In this document: positions 16,218-24,453 of the stretch, one piece after another
Numbering within the stretch: position 1 is the first letter of the stretch
How the letters are laid out: each line of letters opens with the position of its first letter
Assembly: GCA_016285515.1 (NCBI GenBank)
Contig: JAEEQW010000002.1
Coordinates: 177,525-241,524 of the forward strand
Origin: Bacteroidales bacterium
GTDB taxonomy: Bacteria; Bacteroidota; Bacteroidia; Bacteroidales; BM520
Direction of reading: 5' to 3'
Length of the DNA: 64,000 bases
The notes under the pieces: generated by a model
Seen by the model: only the letters and a program-made list of their open reading frames with translations
Told to the model about the DNA's origin: nothing
Databases searched by the model: none
Position numbers and translations under genes: made by a program

Positions 16218-18833
16218 TTATTCATTTTTATCGTTAATACTTTCTTTATCTTTTATTTCTCTCAATTCAAGTTCTGCCCAACGAGCCGCAAGTGACACAA
16301 GCCTATAATTGTCAGGCTTAACCAATTGCTTATCTCGCAAATCTTTGCAAAAATCATAGACTACCTTATTATCTTTTTCCTTGCCCATAAAGCGAGTTAG
16401 ATAATAGGCCGTATGCCACAAATAGCTCATGTCGGGCTTACGCTTGTAGTTTCCATTCTTGTTTTCCTCTTCAATGATTTGATTCTCCTTAACCATGGCT
16501 GCGTATGTCATGATTTTATGAAGAATACCTCGTGAAAGACCACATTTATCAATCAAAGAGACAAATTGTTTTTTGCACGATTTTACATAATCGAATTCGC
16601 CATCCCAAGTAACGCTTTCGCCGAACATATTGAAAGCGTTCTTTTCCTTCCGATATTTCTTGGCAGCATCTTCAGCATCGCCAGCCAATTCTGCGGCCTT
16701 GGCAATTGGGAATTTATCCCGAACCATTGCTATGCCTCCAGAAATAGAAATATCATCACGACCGACAAATTTTTTAAAGTTCTCACGAATGGCTTCTGCA
16801 AAATCAATTAGTTTGTCCCATTTTCCGACTGCAAATACATCGTCACCACCTGAATAGAGAATGTTTACATCATTTTTAAACTCATCCTTTTCTCGAATGG
16901 TGTTGAGGAATCCGCTAAAGAAATAATCGAGCATGAACGAAAGTGTGGAGTATGCCGAAAAACTCTTGTCTTCTTCTGGCAATCCTTTGATAAAAATAGA
17001 TCCTAAATTGTCCACATCCATTCTCAACACGCCAAGATATGTGCCGTCGGCAAGTTCTTCGAATGTCTTGTTCTTTTCCTTGTCAACGGTTTGTGCTTGT
17101 TTGTTTCCTCCATAGAATTGGAATCCATAACCGCACCCTTTCCCTTTTAGGGAAACAAGAAATCCAGTCTCGTTTATTCTTTTTACTCGACAAACATCTG
17201 CCGATGTAATCTTCCTAAAGTCGGCATCTTCGTCTATCAACTCTTTTTGGTCGAACAGATAGTTGCTAACTCCTACACACGACATATGGCATTTAGAGCG
17301 GTTTGTCAAATATTTGTTTTCATCATTACCTGTATATGTGATTACAAAATCAGCATCTTTCAACGTGTTCCCTAATTCAGATTGCTCTTTAACTATAGGT
17401 AAAACATATGTTTTTTCTGCTTCTTTGGAGTCAATTGGTTTACATTCATCACTTTCAATCCCCGTAACCGCACAAACTTTTGCCTTTTCACTAACTTTTT
17501 GCACACCAAACAATTCGTCGTATTTGTTGGTTAGTAGCGACTTGAACTTTTGATTCTTTTGAGTCGTAAGTTTTTCTGCCAGTGTTTGCCATAATTTCCC
17601 AATGGATTTCTCTCCAGCACTATCGAAAAGTAAATCCTTGTTTTGGGTGCTATACGCAAATGGTACGTAGTCGAGATTCAAAATCAATTGTCCATGATGT
17701 TTTTCCCACAATTCTTCTTCAAACTCATTTTTCAAAGATTGAATGGCAGATAAAACCTTCTCCGTGTTAGGGAGAATCATGTAGAATTTACCACCGGAAG
17801 AATAGACTACGTGGGCAAGCGTAGCTTGAATGTCGGGATGAGAAATGATTCTTTGAATAACAGAATCAATCAGCAATTGTAGATAGAAAGACCGACCCTT
17901 TAAGCTTACAGCTGCTTTACGTGATGCTATGTTATATATAAATTTCTGAATGCCAGATAAATCTCCGCCTAATAGAATGACAGGTTTTATGCCTTCTTTC
18001 AATGAAAGTCTTTTATTGTCAAATGTGAAATCATTAGGATTCTCGGTTTTGTAAACATACAGACAATCGGCAAAAGCAGCAGTTGTTTTCAAATGATCGA
18101 ACAAACTTACATTTGACATGTCTGTCGTGTTTGACGGAATACACCATGTGTATTTCTTCAAAAGCGAAATCAAACTTTCTGCGAATCCATTAAATGTGTC
18201 TGTCGGCAACTTTTTAAATTCATCTTCAAAGTTTTGCCACAACAATGCATATTTTGATTCGTCGTTGCCATCTTCTGCTTTTGTTATGTCTGTTGGGAAA
18301 AATCCATTTTCATCTATTGACAATGATTTGAGCCCGAATGCAAAATGGTGATTAGCGTTAAATATTTTGTTGAAAACAGAATACAACGGAATCTTTTTAT
18401 AACGTTGGTTTCCCCATGTGATGCCATTAGCCTTTCCATTTTCCTCCTCAAGATTATTCTCACGTCTGTCTATACCTGCACTCCACCAATCTGCCATTGA
18501 GATTAAAGCTTGTAACTCTGTTGATGGTTTGTGGTGATAGCTCGCCAACTGAAAAATAGAATCCTCTTTTCCGTTGTCAAATACATTATCAACAAGGTCT
18601 GGAATTTTTTTCATCACTTGTTCATTGTCCTGTAAAAATTGATGGGTCCATACAGTATGCTGGTATCCGAAACCACCGTTTTCATTCAAGGGACAAAGTA
18701 AATCAGCGATTTTACGGGACAAGCTTGACAAACGATTTCTATCGTCCGAGAATAGTTTATCCGCCCTCTGATAGAACTTCCCTATATCATGCAGCAATGC
18801 TGCCAAATAGACCTTTTCTCTTGTTGTATCCAT
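16218..18833 (-). CDS. cas10: Cas10/Csm1, cyclic oligoadenylate synthase and HD nuclease
   Basis: The large subunit of the type III-A complex. The 871-residue protein has an N-terminal HD domain (LLHDIGKF, His15-Asp16; ASYHHKP at 98-103), a first palm-like domain starting near 285 (ILLGGDLSGIQKFIYN), a cysteine pair region (CAVTG and DECKP at 454-465, with further Cys 515 and 519) that may bind zinc, and the second palm domain with DVDNLG (Asp606) and LYSGGDDVF (GGDD at 662-665), the active site that makes cyclic oligoadenylate from ATP. Both catalytic sites are intact, so target RNA should trigger single-stranded DNA cleavage and the second messenger for the three CARF effectors downstream. 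The gene is 11 bp after cas6 and 2 bp before csm2. Confidence 0.98.
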   Translation of the reverse strand: MDTTREKVYLAALLHDIGKFYQRADKLFSDDRNRLSSLSRKIADLLCPLNENGGFGYQHTVWTHQFLQDNEQVMKKIPDLVDNVFDNGKEDSIFQLASYHHKPSTELQALISMADWWSAGIDRRENNLEEENGKANGITWGNQRYKKIPLYSVFNKIFNANHHFAFGLKSLSIDENGFFPTDITKAEDGNDESKYALLWQNFEDEFKKLPTDTFNGFAESLISLLKKYTWCIPSNTTDMSNVSLFDHLKTTAAFADCLYVYKTENPNDFTFDNKRLSLKEGIKPVILLGGDLSGIQKFIYNIASRKAAVSLKGRSFYLQLLIDSVIQRIISHPDIQATLAHVVYSSGGKFYMILPNTEKVLSAIQSLKNEFEEELWEKHHGQLILNLDYVPFAYSTQNKDLLFDSAGEKSIGKLWQTLAEKLTTQKNQKFKSLLTNKYDELFGVQKVSEKAKVCAVTGIESDECKPIDSKEAEKTYVLPIVKEQSELGNTLKDADFVITYTGNDENKYLTNRSKCHMSCVGVSNYLFDQKELIDEDADFRKITSADVCRVKRINETGFLVSLKGKGCGYGFQFYGGNKQAQTVDKEKNKTFEELADGTYLGVLRMDVDNLGSIFIKGLPEEDKSFSAYSTLSFMLDYFFSGFLNTIREKDEFKNDVNILYSGGDDVFAVGKWDKLIDFAEAIRENFKKFVGRDDISISGGIAMVRDKFPIAKAAELAGDAEDAAKKYRKEKNAFNMFGESVTWDGEFDYVKSCKKQFVSLIDKCGLSRGILHKIMTYAAMVKENQIIEEENKNGNYKRKPDMSYLWHTAYYLTRFMGKEKDNKVVYDFCKDLRDKQLVKPDNYRLVSLAARWAELELREIKDKESINDKNE

Positions 18834-18844
18834 ATAGCTTATAT

Positions 18845-19537
18845 TTATTCATTATTATTTTCTTTTTTCTCATACATCCTCACCGTCGTCCCGCACCCCA
18901 AGCTCACGCCCTTCCCTAAACCCACGTAGTCCGGCAGGCTCACGTTGGTCTTGAACTCCGCGTCGAAGGAGATCAGCTTCACGCCTTTGTACATCACAGT
19001 GTGCGGGTCGTCAATGGCTGTAATCCGGCACACCACATGCTTCTCGAACCGGATGCCCAGGCCTTTGGCAAACGACAGGATGTTGGCAGTTAGCAACCGC
19101 TCTAACAAGGCGTACTTGGCAGCCAGGCTCTCTTCTTTACAATAAGCGGCATAGTTGTCCTGGTTTAAAGGCAACCAACGCCTGATATGGTATGTGAATT
19201 CGCTGTCCCATATCTGAACCAGATGCTGATGTGCATTGACCGTTTCCACTTCCAATTTTACCAGTCTCTCGCCCAATTTCAAATCAAAATTACAAGAAGA
19301 AAAAAACTGGCCGATGGCTTCCGTACCCTCTCCCAAACACACGATGGCGGCCTTCTGGTTGATGCGCTTGTATTGTATCAAGGGATAAGCGTAACGTAAC
19401 CGTCCATCTTCTTCGTGGTTGTGGAAAAGCAGATTTGCATCTTCCATCGCATTTACTATGGCACCACGGAACAACGGCACCTCTTCTCTCATTATTTCAT
19501 TGACGAAACGAACTGTAAGTACCTTTATTCTCTCCAT
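18845..19537 (-). CDS. cas6: crRNA-processing endoribonuclease Cas6, Cas6b-like
   Basis: Cas6 cuts the precursor crRNA within repeats. The 230-residue protein has the N-terminal PLFRGAIVNAM and LLFHNHEEDG motifs (His39 and His41, candidates for the catalytic His), YAYPLIQYKRI at 49-59, and the C-terminal glycine-rich loop GLGKGVSLGCGTT at 206-218 that contacts RNA. The pattern fits the Cas6b group common in Bacteroidota. It is the first gene of the operon. The C-terminus is short and Asn/Glu-rich (ENNNE). Its codon use appears richer in G+C than that of cas10, which follows it by 11 bp. Confidence 0.94.
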   Translation of the reverse strand: MERIKVLTVRFVNEIMREEVPLFRGAIVNAMEDANLLFHNHEEDGRLRYAYPLIQYKRINQKAAIVCLGEGTEAIGQFFSSCNFDLKLGERLVKLEVETVNAHQHLVQIWDSEFTYHIRRWLPLNQDNYAAYCKEESLAAKYALLERLLTANILSFAKGLGIRFEKHVVCRITAIDDPHTVMYKGVKLISFDAEFKTNVSLPDYVGLGKGVSLGCGTTVRMYEKKENNNE

Positions 19538-19838
19538 GTTGTTTCAAATTTTTAGCAAATATACAAATAATATTTCATTGAAACCCTAAGCGTATATATT
19601 AAAATATAACGCCGAAGGTGTTCTATCCAAACATGTGCCACCGCGAAAATGTGAAAGAAAAGATACCCGCACAAATCCAGGTCAACCAAAACTCGCAAGC
19701 GTCCAGCAACACGATTGACATTGTGCCGCACATTTAGCGATAAAGGTTTCATAATTAAAGATTATGCTATCGTTTGGAATGATTTTTGCACCTTTTGGGG
19801 TAAATAAGAGTAAGTCAAACCATTAAAAAGATAGAGAA
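19538..19838. other. Non-coding boundary region between cas6 and a repeat protein gene
   Basis: 301 bases between the divergent cas6 and repeat-protein genes. It holds the candidate cas promoter next to cas6. The rest is A+T-rich, followed by a more G+C-rich stretch (about 19608-19740). A 66-codon minus-strand frame covers 19552-19752 but resembles no family and lacks support. No CRISPR repeat, tRNA, integrase remnant or clear inverted repeat was found. It marks the right border of the CRISPR operon. Confidence 0.6.
19556..19563 (-). promoter_or_regulatory. Candidate promoter of the cas operon
   Basis: Minus-strand TATATTTG matches the Bacteroidota -7 box TAnnTTTG. It is 18 bp upstream of the cas6 start, which would give a leader of about 10-12 bases. 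A -33 TTTG box is not evident at the usual 17-21 bp distance, so transcription may need an activator or be weak. Confidence 0.4.
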
Positions 19839-20255
19839 ATGAAAGCATTAAGAGTTTTATTCATGGCCATAGCCATAATAATGACATCAGGTGCAATGGC
19901 ACAAACCGTTTACAATAGTAGCGGTTCGAGCTGTGGCAAGATTGAGAGTAACGGAACCATCCGCAATTCCAGCGGTTCCAGCGTCGGCAAGTTCGACAGC
20001 GACGGCACTATCCGCAACAGTTCGGGTTCCAGCATTGGCAAGATTGATAAAGATGGCACCATTCGCAACAGCTCCGGTTCGAGTATAGGTAAGCTTGACA
20101 AGGATGGCACTGTGCGCAACAGCTCGGGTTCCAGCATTGGCAAAGTGGAGAGTGATGGCACGGTGCGTAATAGCTCTGGCTCCAGCATTGGCAAGGCCGC
20201 AGGCATCCCCCGCGAGTGGGTGGCTGCCTATTTTTTCTTCTTCCCGTTTTACTGA
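19839..20255 (+). CDS. Secreted 5-fold repeat protein (beta-flower-like)
   Basis: A 138-residue protein with a clear signal peptide (MKALRVLFMAIAIIMTSGAMA, cleavage before QTV). The mature part is almost entirely a 17-residue repeat, consensus DGTIRNSSGSSIGKIDK, present about 5.5 times from residue 25 to 120. It ends with an aromatic tail, REWVAAYFFFFPFY. I believe this is the small Bacteroidota family called 5-fold beta-flower proteins, in which each repeat gives one blade or hairpin; no enzymatic role is known to me. The gene is divergent from cas6 and is followed by two hairpins. A link with the CRISPR operon is not implied. Confidence 0.85.
   Translation: MKALRVLFMAIAIIMTSGAMAQTVYNSSGSSCGKIESNGTIRNSSGSSVGKFDSDGTIRNSSGSSIGKIDKDGTIRNSSGSSIGKLDKDGTVRNSSGSSIGKVESDGTVRNSSGSSIGKAAGIPREWVAAYFFFFPFY
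19911..20198 (+). repeat. 51-bp in-frame tandem repeats coding the 17-residue unit
   Basis: About 5.5 copies of a 51-bp unit coding GTIRNSSGSSIGK plus four variable residues. The protein repeats are almost invariant while the codons differ between copies, so the copies are kept by selection on protein sequence and are not a fresh expansion. They are too close together and fully translated, hence not a CRISPR array. Confidence 0.9.
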
Positions 20256-20258
20256 ATT

Positions 20259-20285
20259 AGACACCCAAATCAGTTTCGGGTGTCT
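20259..20285 (+). terminator. Hairpin after the 5-fold repeat gene
   Basis: AGACACCC at 20259-20266 pairs with GGGTGTCT at 20278-20285, a perfect 8-bp stem with an 11-base loop, beginning 4 bp after the stop codon. No T run follows, so it is either a transcript-stabilising hairpin or a weak terminator. Confidence 0.5.
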
Positions 20286-20409
20286 CAAGAAGATTATCTT
20301 TCTCATTATAAGTAAATTACGGATTTGAAGATTTTTATGTGACGCTGTCAGGAGCAGATTTACGATATGCAAACCATCAAGAAATAGCCGTACAAACGAC
20401 TCGTCTTTG

Positions 20410-20452
20410 AAATCCGCAACTCGGGCTAAGGCTCGATTTGCGGATTTTTTTT
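20410..20452 (+). terminator. Strong Rho-independent terminator
   Basis: AAATCCGCAA at 20410-20419 pairs with TTGCGGATTT at 20438-20447, a perfect 10-bp stem, followed by a run of T on the plus strand (20445-20451). It lies between the convergent repeat-protein and comEC genes and probably ends the plus-strand transcript; the stem can also act on the comEC transcript. Confidence 0.8.
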
Positions 20453-20471
20453 GTAGTTTTGCGTTACCAAA

Positions 20472-22028
20472 TCACACCCCTCTCAACAAAATCACAATCG
20501 CAACACAAAGCATCAGCTTTATTACCTTGGCGTTGGCACCGTTGTCCGTCACCTGTTTCATCATGGCCAACAACACCGCAACCAATATCAACATTATGAT
20601 GTCGAAACTGATGCCCTGACACAACGAATAGGGAATCCGCTCTATCACCTCTGCGGATACAGTCAACAGACTGACACACAAATAAAAAACCTTACCGGCA
20701 ATAATGCCGACAAAGGGCACTGCCGAAAGAACCAACATCACCATACCTAAATACAAAGATATGGTCGCAAGCGGCACGGCTATGATGTTGGAAAACAAGA
20801 AATATGTAGAGAAAGTGTGAAAATAATACAGAACTATCGGTGCAATCGCAAGCTGCACCGACACCGAAACACACATCAGCTCCACAACCCGATTCAAGGG
20901 GAACGGATATCTGTCAGTATTTGGAAGACTATCGCGAAACAACACAATTCCCGACACCGCCGCGTATGACATCTTTGCTCCCACCGAAAAAATAATGTTG
21001 GGATTGATTATCATCAGAATTAAGGCGGAACCACAAATCTTGGCCACAACATTGTTCCGCCTGCCGGTCACTCTGCCTACAGTAGCCAAAGTCAGCATCA
21101 GAGAAGCGCGAGTCACAGACGATGAAAATCCGGTTATCGCAGCATAAATCCATAACAGCATGACCGACAACAATGGTGCGATGAATCTTCGGAATCTGCG
21201 GCCGGGCAGCAATCCCATAAGAAAAGATATCAGTATGAAAACAGTAGCCACATGCAATCCCGACACACACAAAACATGAATCGTTCCTGCCGCCCTGAAA
21301 CTCTGTCGCGTATCTTCATCCATCTCATCGTAACCAAGCAGCAATGCCGCCGCCACAGAATACGACCTGTCATCAGGAGCATGTGACTTCAAAATATTCA
21401 ACAGATTATCCCGAAGCGACATAACACACACCTGGAAATTCTTTTTCGGAACCGTGTCAACGGCAATAATGTCATCTTCACTTGCAAAAACCCTGTAACC
21501 GATGTTTCTGTTGAAGCAGTATCGCCTGTAATCAAACTCATCCCCTTCCGAAGGCGGCTCAATCTGCTGCAATGCTCTATGCACTGATACCACATGGCCG
21601 TACTGCGGCAGATATTCACTGTTTCTACTCAAATACAAACACACATTAGGATACGACTTATCGGAATCCACGATTTCACAAAGAATTCTGTAAGTTTTCG
21701 GACGGTCCTCGGGAGATGATATCACCCTCAACTCAGTACTTTGGGAATCAAGTCCATGACGACTGTAATTATAAAACGGCCGATTGTCACACACTTGCAG
21801 GCATATACCTAAAATTATCATGTCAATGAATATCAAGAGCCCGGCAATATATTCTTTCTGATATGGTACTTTCACCGACAACAGAAACATTATTTGTGTC
21901 AAAAAAAAACTGCCTGTCAATAGCACAAGCAAAGACCTGTCAGACATTACGAGTTTTTCTGCCAATGCAAGCCCAATGCAAAGAGGAATAATTATCTTTA
22001 AAATTGGGTAAATTGCATTTTTAGGCAT
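20472..22028 (-). CDS. comEC: ComEC/Rec2-family DNA uptake channel, no lactamase domain
   Basis: A 518-residue inner-membrane protein of the competence family, which passes single-stranded DNA across the cytoplasmic membrane. Two N-terminal membrane segments come first. A soluble OB-like region (about 95-190; LRVISSPEDRPKTYRI, GDEFDYRRYCFNRNIGY) follows, and then the competence domain with ALLLGYDEMDEDTRQSFRAA, GTIHVLCVSGLHV and ITGFSSSVTRASLM, the family hallmarks, within many hydrophobic segments. The protein ends after the last membrane helices and lacks the C-terminal metallo-beta-lactamase domain of Bacillus ComEC, as do many Bacteroidota forms. Confidence 0.93.
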   Translation of the reverse strand: MPKNAIYPILKIIIPLCIGLALAEKLVMSDRSLLVLLTGSFFLTQIMFLLSVKVPYQKEYIAGLLIFIDMIILGICLQVCDNRPFYNYSRHGLDSQSTELRVISSPEDRPKTYRILCEIVDSDKSYPNVCLYLSRNSEYLPQYGHVVSVHRALQQIEPPSEGDEFDYRRYCFNRNIGYRVFASEDDIIAVDTVPKKNFQVCVMSLRDNLLNILKSHAPDDRSYSVAAALLLGYDEMDEDTRQSFRAAGTIHVLCVSGLHVATVFILISFLMGLLPGRRFRRFIAPLLSVMLLWIYAAITGFSSSVTRASLMLTLATVGRVTGRRNNVVAKICGSALILMIINPNIIFSVGAKMSYAAVSGIVLFRDSLPNTDRYPFPLNRVVELMCVSVSVQLAIAPIVLYYFHTFSTYFLFSNIIAVPLATISLYLGMVMLVLSAVPFVGIIAGKVFYLCVSLLTVSAEVIERIPYSLCQGISFDIIMLILVAVLLAMMKQVTDNGANAKVIKLMLCVAIVILLRGV

Positions 22029-22065
22029 AATTATTGCATTTAGAATATACTGCGTTTAAATATAT

Positions 22066-22401
22066 ATGTCGGAATTTTCAATTTTGTTACCAAAATTAAA
22101 GGGAAATTATTTTCAGATGGAGAGCACAATAGACAAAATGTCGTTTGAAGGTTTGACTTCAACATACACCGTATATTACAAAAACGGCGTACCTTCGGGG
22201 GTGGACTATGATATGATTGGAATCAGTCTAATTAATTATATGAAGAAGCATTATACTTCCGAAGATAACATCAAAGACATTCGTGAGCACGAAATAAGCC
22301 TTCTATACGACCTGTTGGGTCACCCCATGTACATAGAAGTTGCCAAATGTAAAAGAAATATCCGAAAAAAGTTAGAGATTATACCTCCGCATACTTTTTA
22401 A
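22066..22401 (+). CDS. Hypothetical 111-residue protein
   Basis: No family recognised. The protein is soluble, with no signal peptide or membrane helix, and has mixed strands and helices (ILLPKLKGNYFQME, SLLYDLLGHPMYIEVAKCKRNIRKKLEI). The gene is divergent from comEC (37 bp between starts), and its last 23 bp overlap the end of the regulator gene on the opposite strand. The start ATG at 22066 is the first in the frame. A coding gene is likely because the region would otherwise be a 350-bp gap and the composition fits its neighbours. Confidence 0.6.
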   Translation: MSEFSILLPKLKGNYFQMESTIDKMSFEGLTSTYTVYYKNGVPSGVDYDMIGISLINYMKKHYTSEDNIKDIREHEISLLYDLLGHPMYIEVAKCKRNIRKKLEIIPPHTF

Positions 22402-23539
22402 CATCCTCGGCGGTGATTGTGCTGTCGCACAAAATTATGAGTCTTTCCACCACGTTGTTAAGTTCCCTTATATTGCCACGCCATTGCATACTTGCAAGAA
22501 GATTGACAGCCTCGTCAGTTATTGTCATAGGCGCTTTCCCCATTTTCGAACAGATTTCCTTCAGAAAATACTGAGTCAATAAAGGTATGTCACCCTCGCG
22601 TTCCCGAAGAGGAGGGACATTGATTATAATCACCGACAATCTGTGATACAGGTCTTCTCTGAAATTGCCCGCTTTGATTTCCTGTTGCAAATTTTTATTG
22701 GTGGCGGCAATGACTCTCACATCGACTTCAATCTCCTTTTCGCCGCCAACTCTCATAATCTTGTTCTCCTGCAAAGCTCTAAGGACTTTCGACTGAGCGG
22801 CGAGGCTCATATCTCCAATTTCATCTAAGAGAAGCGTTCCACCATCAGCAAGTTCGAAGTCACCCTTACGTTGTTTTATTGCAGAAGTGAAAGAGCCTTT
22901 TTCATGTCCAAACAGCTCACTTTCAATAAGTTCAGATGGAATTGCAGCGCAGTTTACTTCAATGAACGGACCTTTGCAGCGCAGGCTTTTTTCATGAAGC
23001 TGATGTGCCACAAGTTCCTTACCAGTGCCGTTTTCGCCTGTTATGAGAACACGGGCATCAGTTGCCGCAACTTTGTCAATCATGTTAACAATTTCCTTAA
23101 TGGCAGGCGATTCTCCTATTATCTGATATTTTGAACTGACTTTCTGCCGGAGGATCTTAGTTTCCTTTACCAGATGTCCCTTATCCATCGCGTTGCGCAC
23201 CGTTACGAGCAATCTGTTGAGGTCAAGCGGTTTGGCCAAATAATCGTAAGCGCCCAATTTCAGTGATTCCACAGCAGTTTCTATCGTGCCATGACCTGAT
23301 ATCATAACGATAGGCGCGTCCGTGATTTTCAGAGCTTCAGCCAGAAATTCCATTCCGTCAACCTTAGGCATTTTGATGTCGCTCAGCACCAAATCATATA
23401 TATTGGCATTCAAGCTTTTCAAAGCAGCAGCGCCATCTTCCGCCACATCAACCAAATAGCCCTCAAATTCAAGAATCTCTTTTAAAGTGTCACGTATAGA
23501 GCGTTCATCATCTACAACTAAGATTTTTCCTTTTGCCAT
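22379..23539 (-). CDS. Sigma-54-dependent response regulator, NtrC type without HTH
   Basis: A 386-residue two-component regulator. The receiver domain (1-120) has the phosphorylated Asp54 (VLSDIKMP) and Lys103 (LAKPLD). The AAA+ domain (about 138-375) has Walker A GENGTGKE at 168-175, Walker B TLLLDEIGD, and the sigma-54 contact loop GSFTSA at 215-220 where the consensus is GAFTGA. The protein stops right after the AAA lid (DVKKYAEV), so the Fis-type DNA-binding domain is absent. I recall similar short regulators in this phylum. It may act on sigma-54 without its own DNA contact; rpoN is encoded nearby (28614). The start overlaps the pyrD stop by 1 bp (TAATG), so it is co-transcribed with pyrK-pyrD. 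Confidence 0.92.
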   Translation of the reverse strand: MAKGKILVVDDERSIRDTLKEILEFEGYLVDVAEDGAAALKSLNANIYDLVLSDIKMPKVDGMEFLAEALKITDAPIVMISGHGTIETAVESLKLGAYDYLAKPLDLNRLLVTVRNAMDKGHLVKETKILRQKVSSKYQIIGESPAIKEIVNMIDKVAATDARVLITGENGTGKELVAHQLHEKSLRCKGPFIEVNCAAIPSELIESELFGHEKGSFTSAIKQRKGDFELADGGTLLLDEIGDMSLAAQSKVLRALQENKIMRVGGEKEIEVDVRVIAATNKNLQQEIKAGNFREDLYHRLSVIIINVPPLREREGDIPLLTQYFLKEICSKMGKAPMTITDEAVNLLASMQWRGNIRELNNVVERLIILCDSTITAEDVKKYAEV

Positions 23540-24447
23540 TATAAAAGTCCTCCGATAAGTTCTTTAACGTCATTTATTTTATGGTCAGCCATATATTTTC
23601 TGAGACCTTCAAGTGCATCTACGGTCGCACGGGGATTGATGAAATTTGCAGTTCCTATCTCCACAGCAGTCGCTCCGGCAAGCAGAAACTCGACAACATC
23701 CTCAGCCGTTGAGATACCGCCTATTCCGATTACAGGAACCTTCACAGCCTTTGCCACCTGCCATACCATCCTCAATGCCATCGGTTTGATTGCAGGTCCC
23801 GATACGCCGCCAGTTATCGTTGAGATAACAGGTTTGCGCGTTTCCACATCTATCGCCATGCCCATAAACGTATTCACAAGTGACACTGCATCAGCACCGC
23901 CTTCAATCACTGCTTCGGCAATATCCACGACACTCGTCACATTGGGTGTCAGCTTCACAATCAGAGTTTTGTCATACACCTCTCTGACTGCAGAAGTAAT
24001 CTCCCGTGCAGATTCAGGTTTTGTGCCAAATGACATGCCACCCTGTTTCACATTCGGACACGAGATGTTCAGCTCTATGGCGGCAATATGTTCAAATCTG
24101 TTCATCCTTCGTGCAACTTCAACGTATGACTCAATTGATGAACCTGCAACATTGGCTATAACATTGGTATTGAAGTATTTGACTTTTGGATAGATATCTG
24201 TTTCAAAGAAATCCACCCCTTTGTTCTGAAGTCCTACTGCATTTATCATGCCGTTTGCAGTCTCTGCCATACGAGGATAAGGATTGCCGTCTCTCTTCTC
24301 AGCTGTAGTTGCCTTCAGGATGATTCCACCAAGGCACGACACATCAAAGAAATCACTGTATTCGTAGCCGTTTCCGAAAGTCCCGGAAGCAGTCATAATC
24401 GGGTTTTTCAGCGTCAGACCATGTATGTTAACTTCAAGATTTGTCAT
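23539..24447 (-). CDS. pyrD: Dihydroorotate dehydrogenase B, catalytic subunit
   Basis: A 302-residue class 1B enzyme that oxidises dihydroorotate to orotate in pyrimidine synthesis, with NAD as the final acceptor through PyrK. Motifs include NPIMTASGTFGNG near 16-28, ELNISCPNVKQGG (FMN and substrate Asn; the class 1B catalytic Cys is in SCPN), LIVKLTPNV, SLVNTF and VIGIGGIST with VEIGTA at the FMN phosphate site. It ends one base into the NtrC-type gene and follows pyrK by 6 bp, the usual pyrK-pyrD pair. Confidence 0.97.
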   Translation of the reverse strand: MTNLEVNIHGLTLKNPIMTASGTFGNGYEYSDFFDVSCLGGIILKATTAEKRDGNPYPRMAETANGMINAVGLQNKGVDFFETDIYPKVKYFNTNVIANVAGSSIESYVEVARRMNRFEHIAAIELNISCPNVKQGGMSFGTKPESAREITSAVREVYDKTLIVKLTPNVTSVVDIAEAVIEGGADAVSLVNTFMGMAIDVETRKPVISTITGGVSGPAIKPMALRMVWQVAKAVKVPVIGIGGISTAEDVVEFLLAGATAVEIGTANFINPRATVDALEGLRKYMADHKINDVKELIGGLL

Positions 24448-24453
24448 TTCAGA

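Noticed and set aside
84..19537. Transposase, integrase or att sites bounding the CRISPR operon
   Set aside because: No transposase, recombinase, tRNA gene or flanking direct repeats were seen at either side within the window, so no mobile element is called.
19552..19752. 66-codon minus-strand frame upstream of cas6
   Set aside because: No family resemblance, covers the candidate cas promoter, and no supporting start context. Treated as non-coding.
19911..20198. Possible CRISPR array from regular repeats
   Set aside because: The repeats are contiguous, fully translated and follow a signal peptide; they have no unique spacers.
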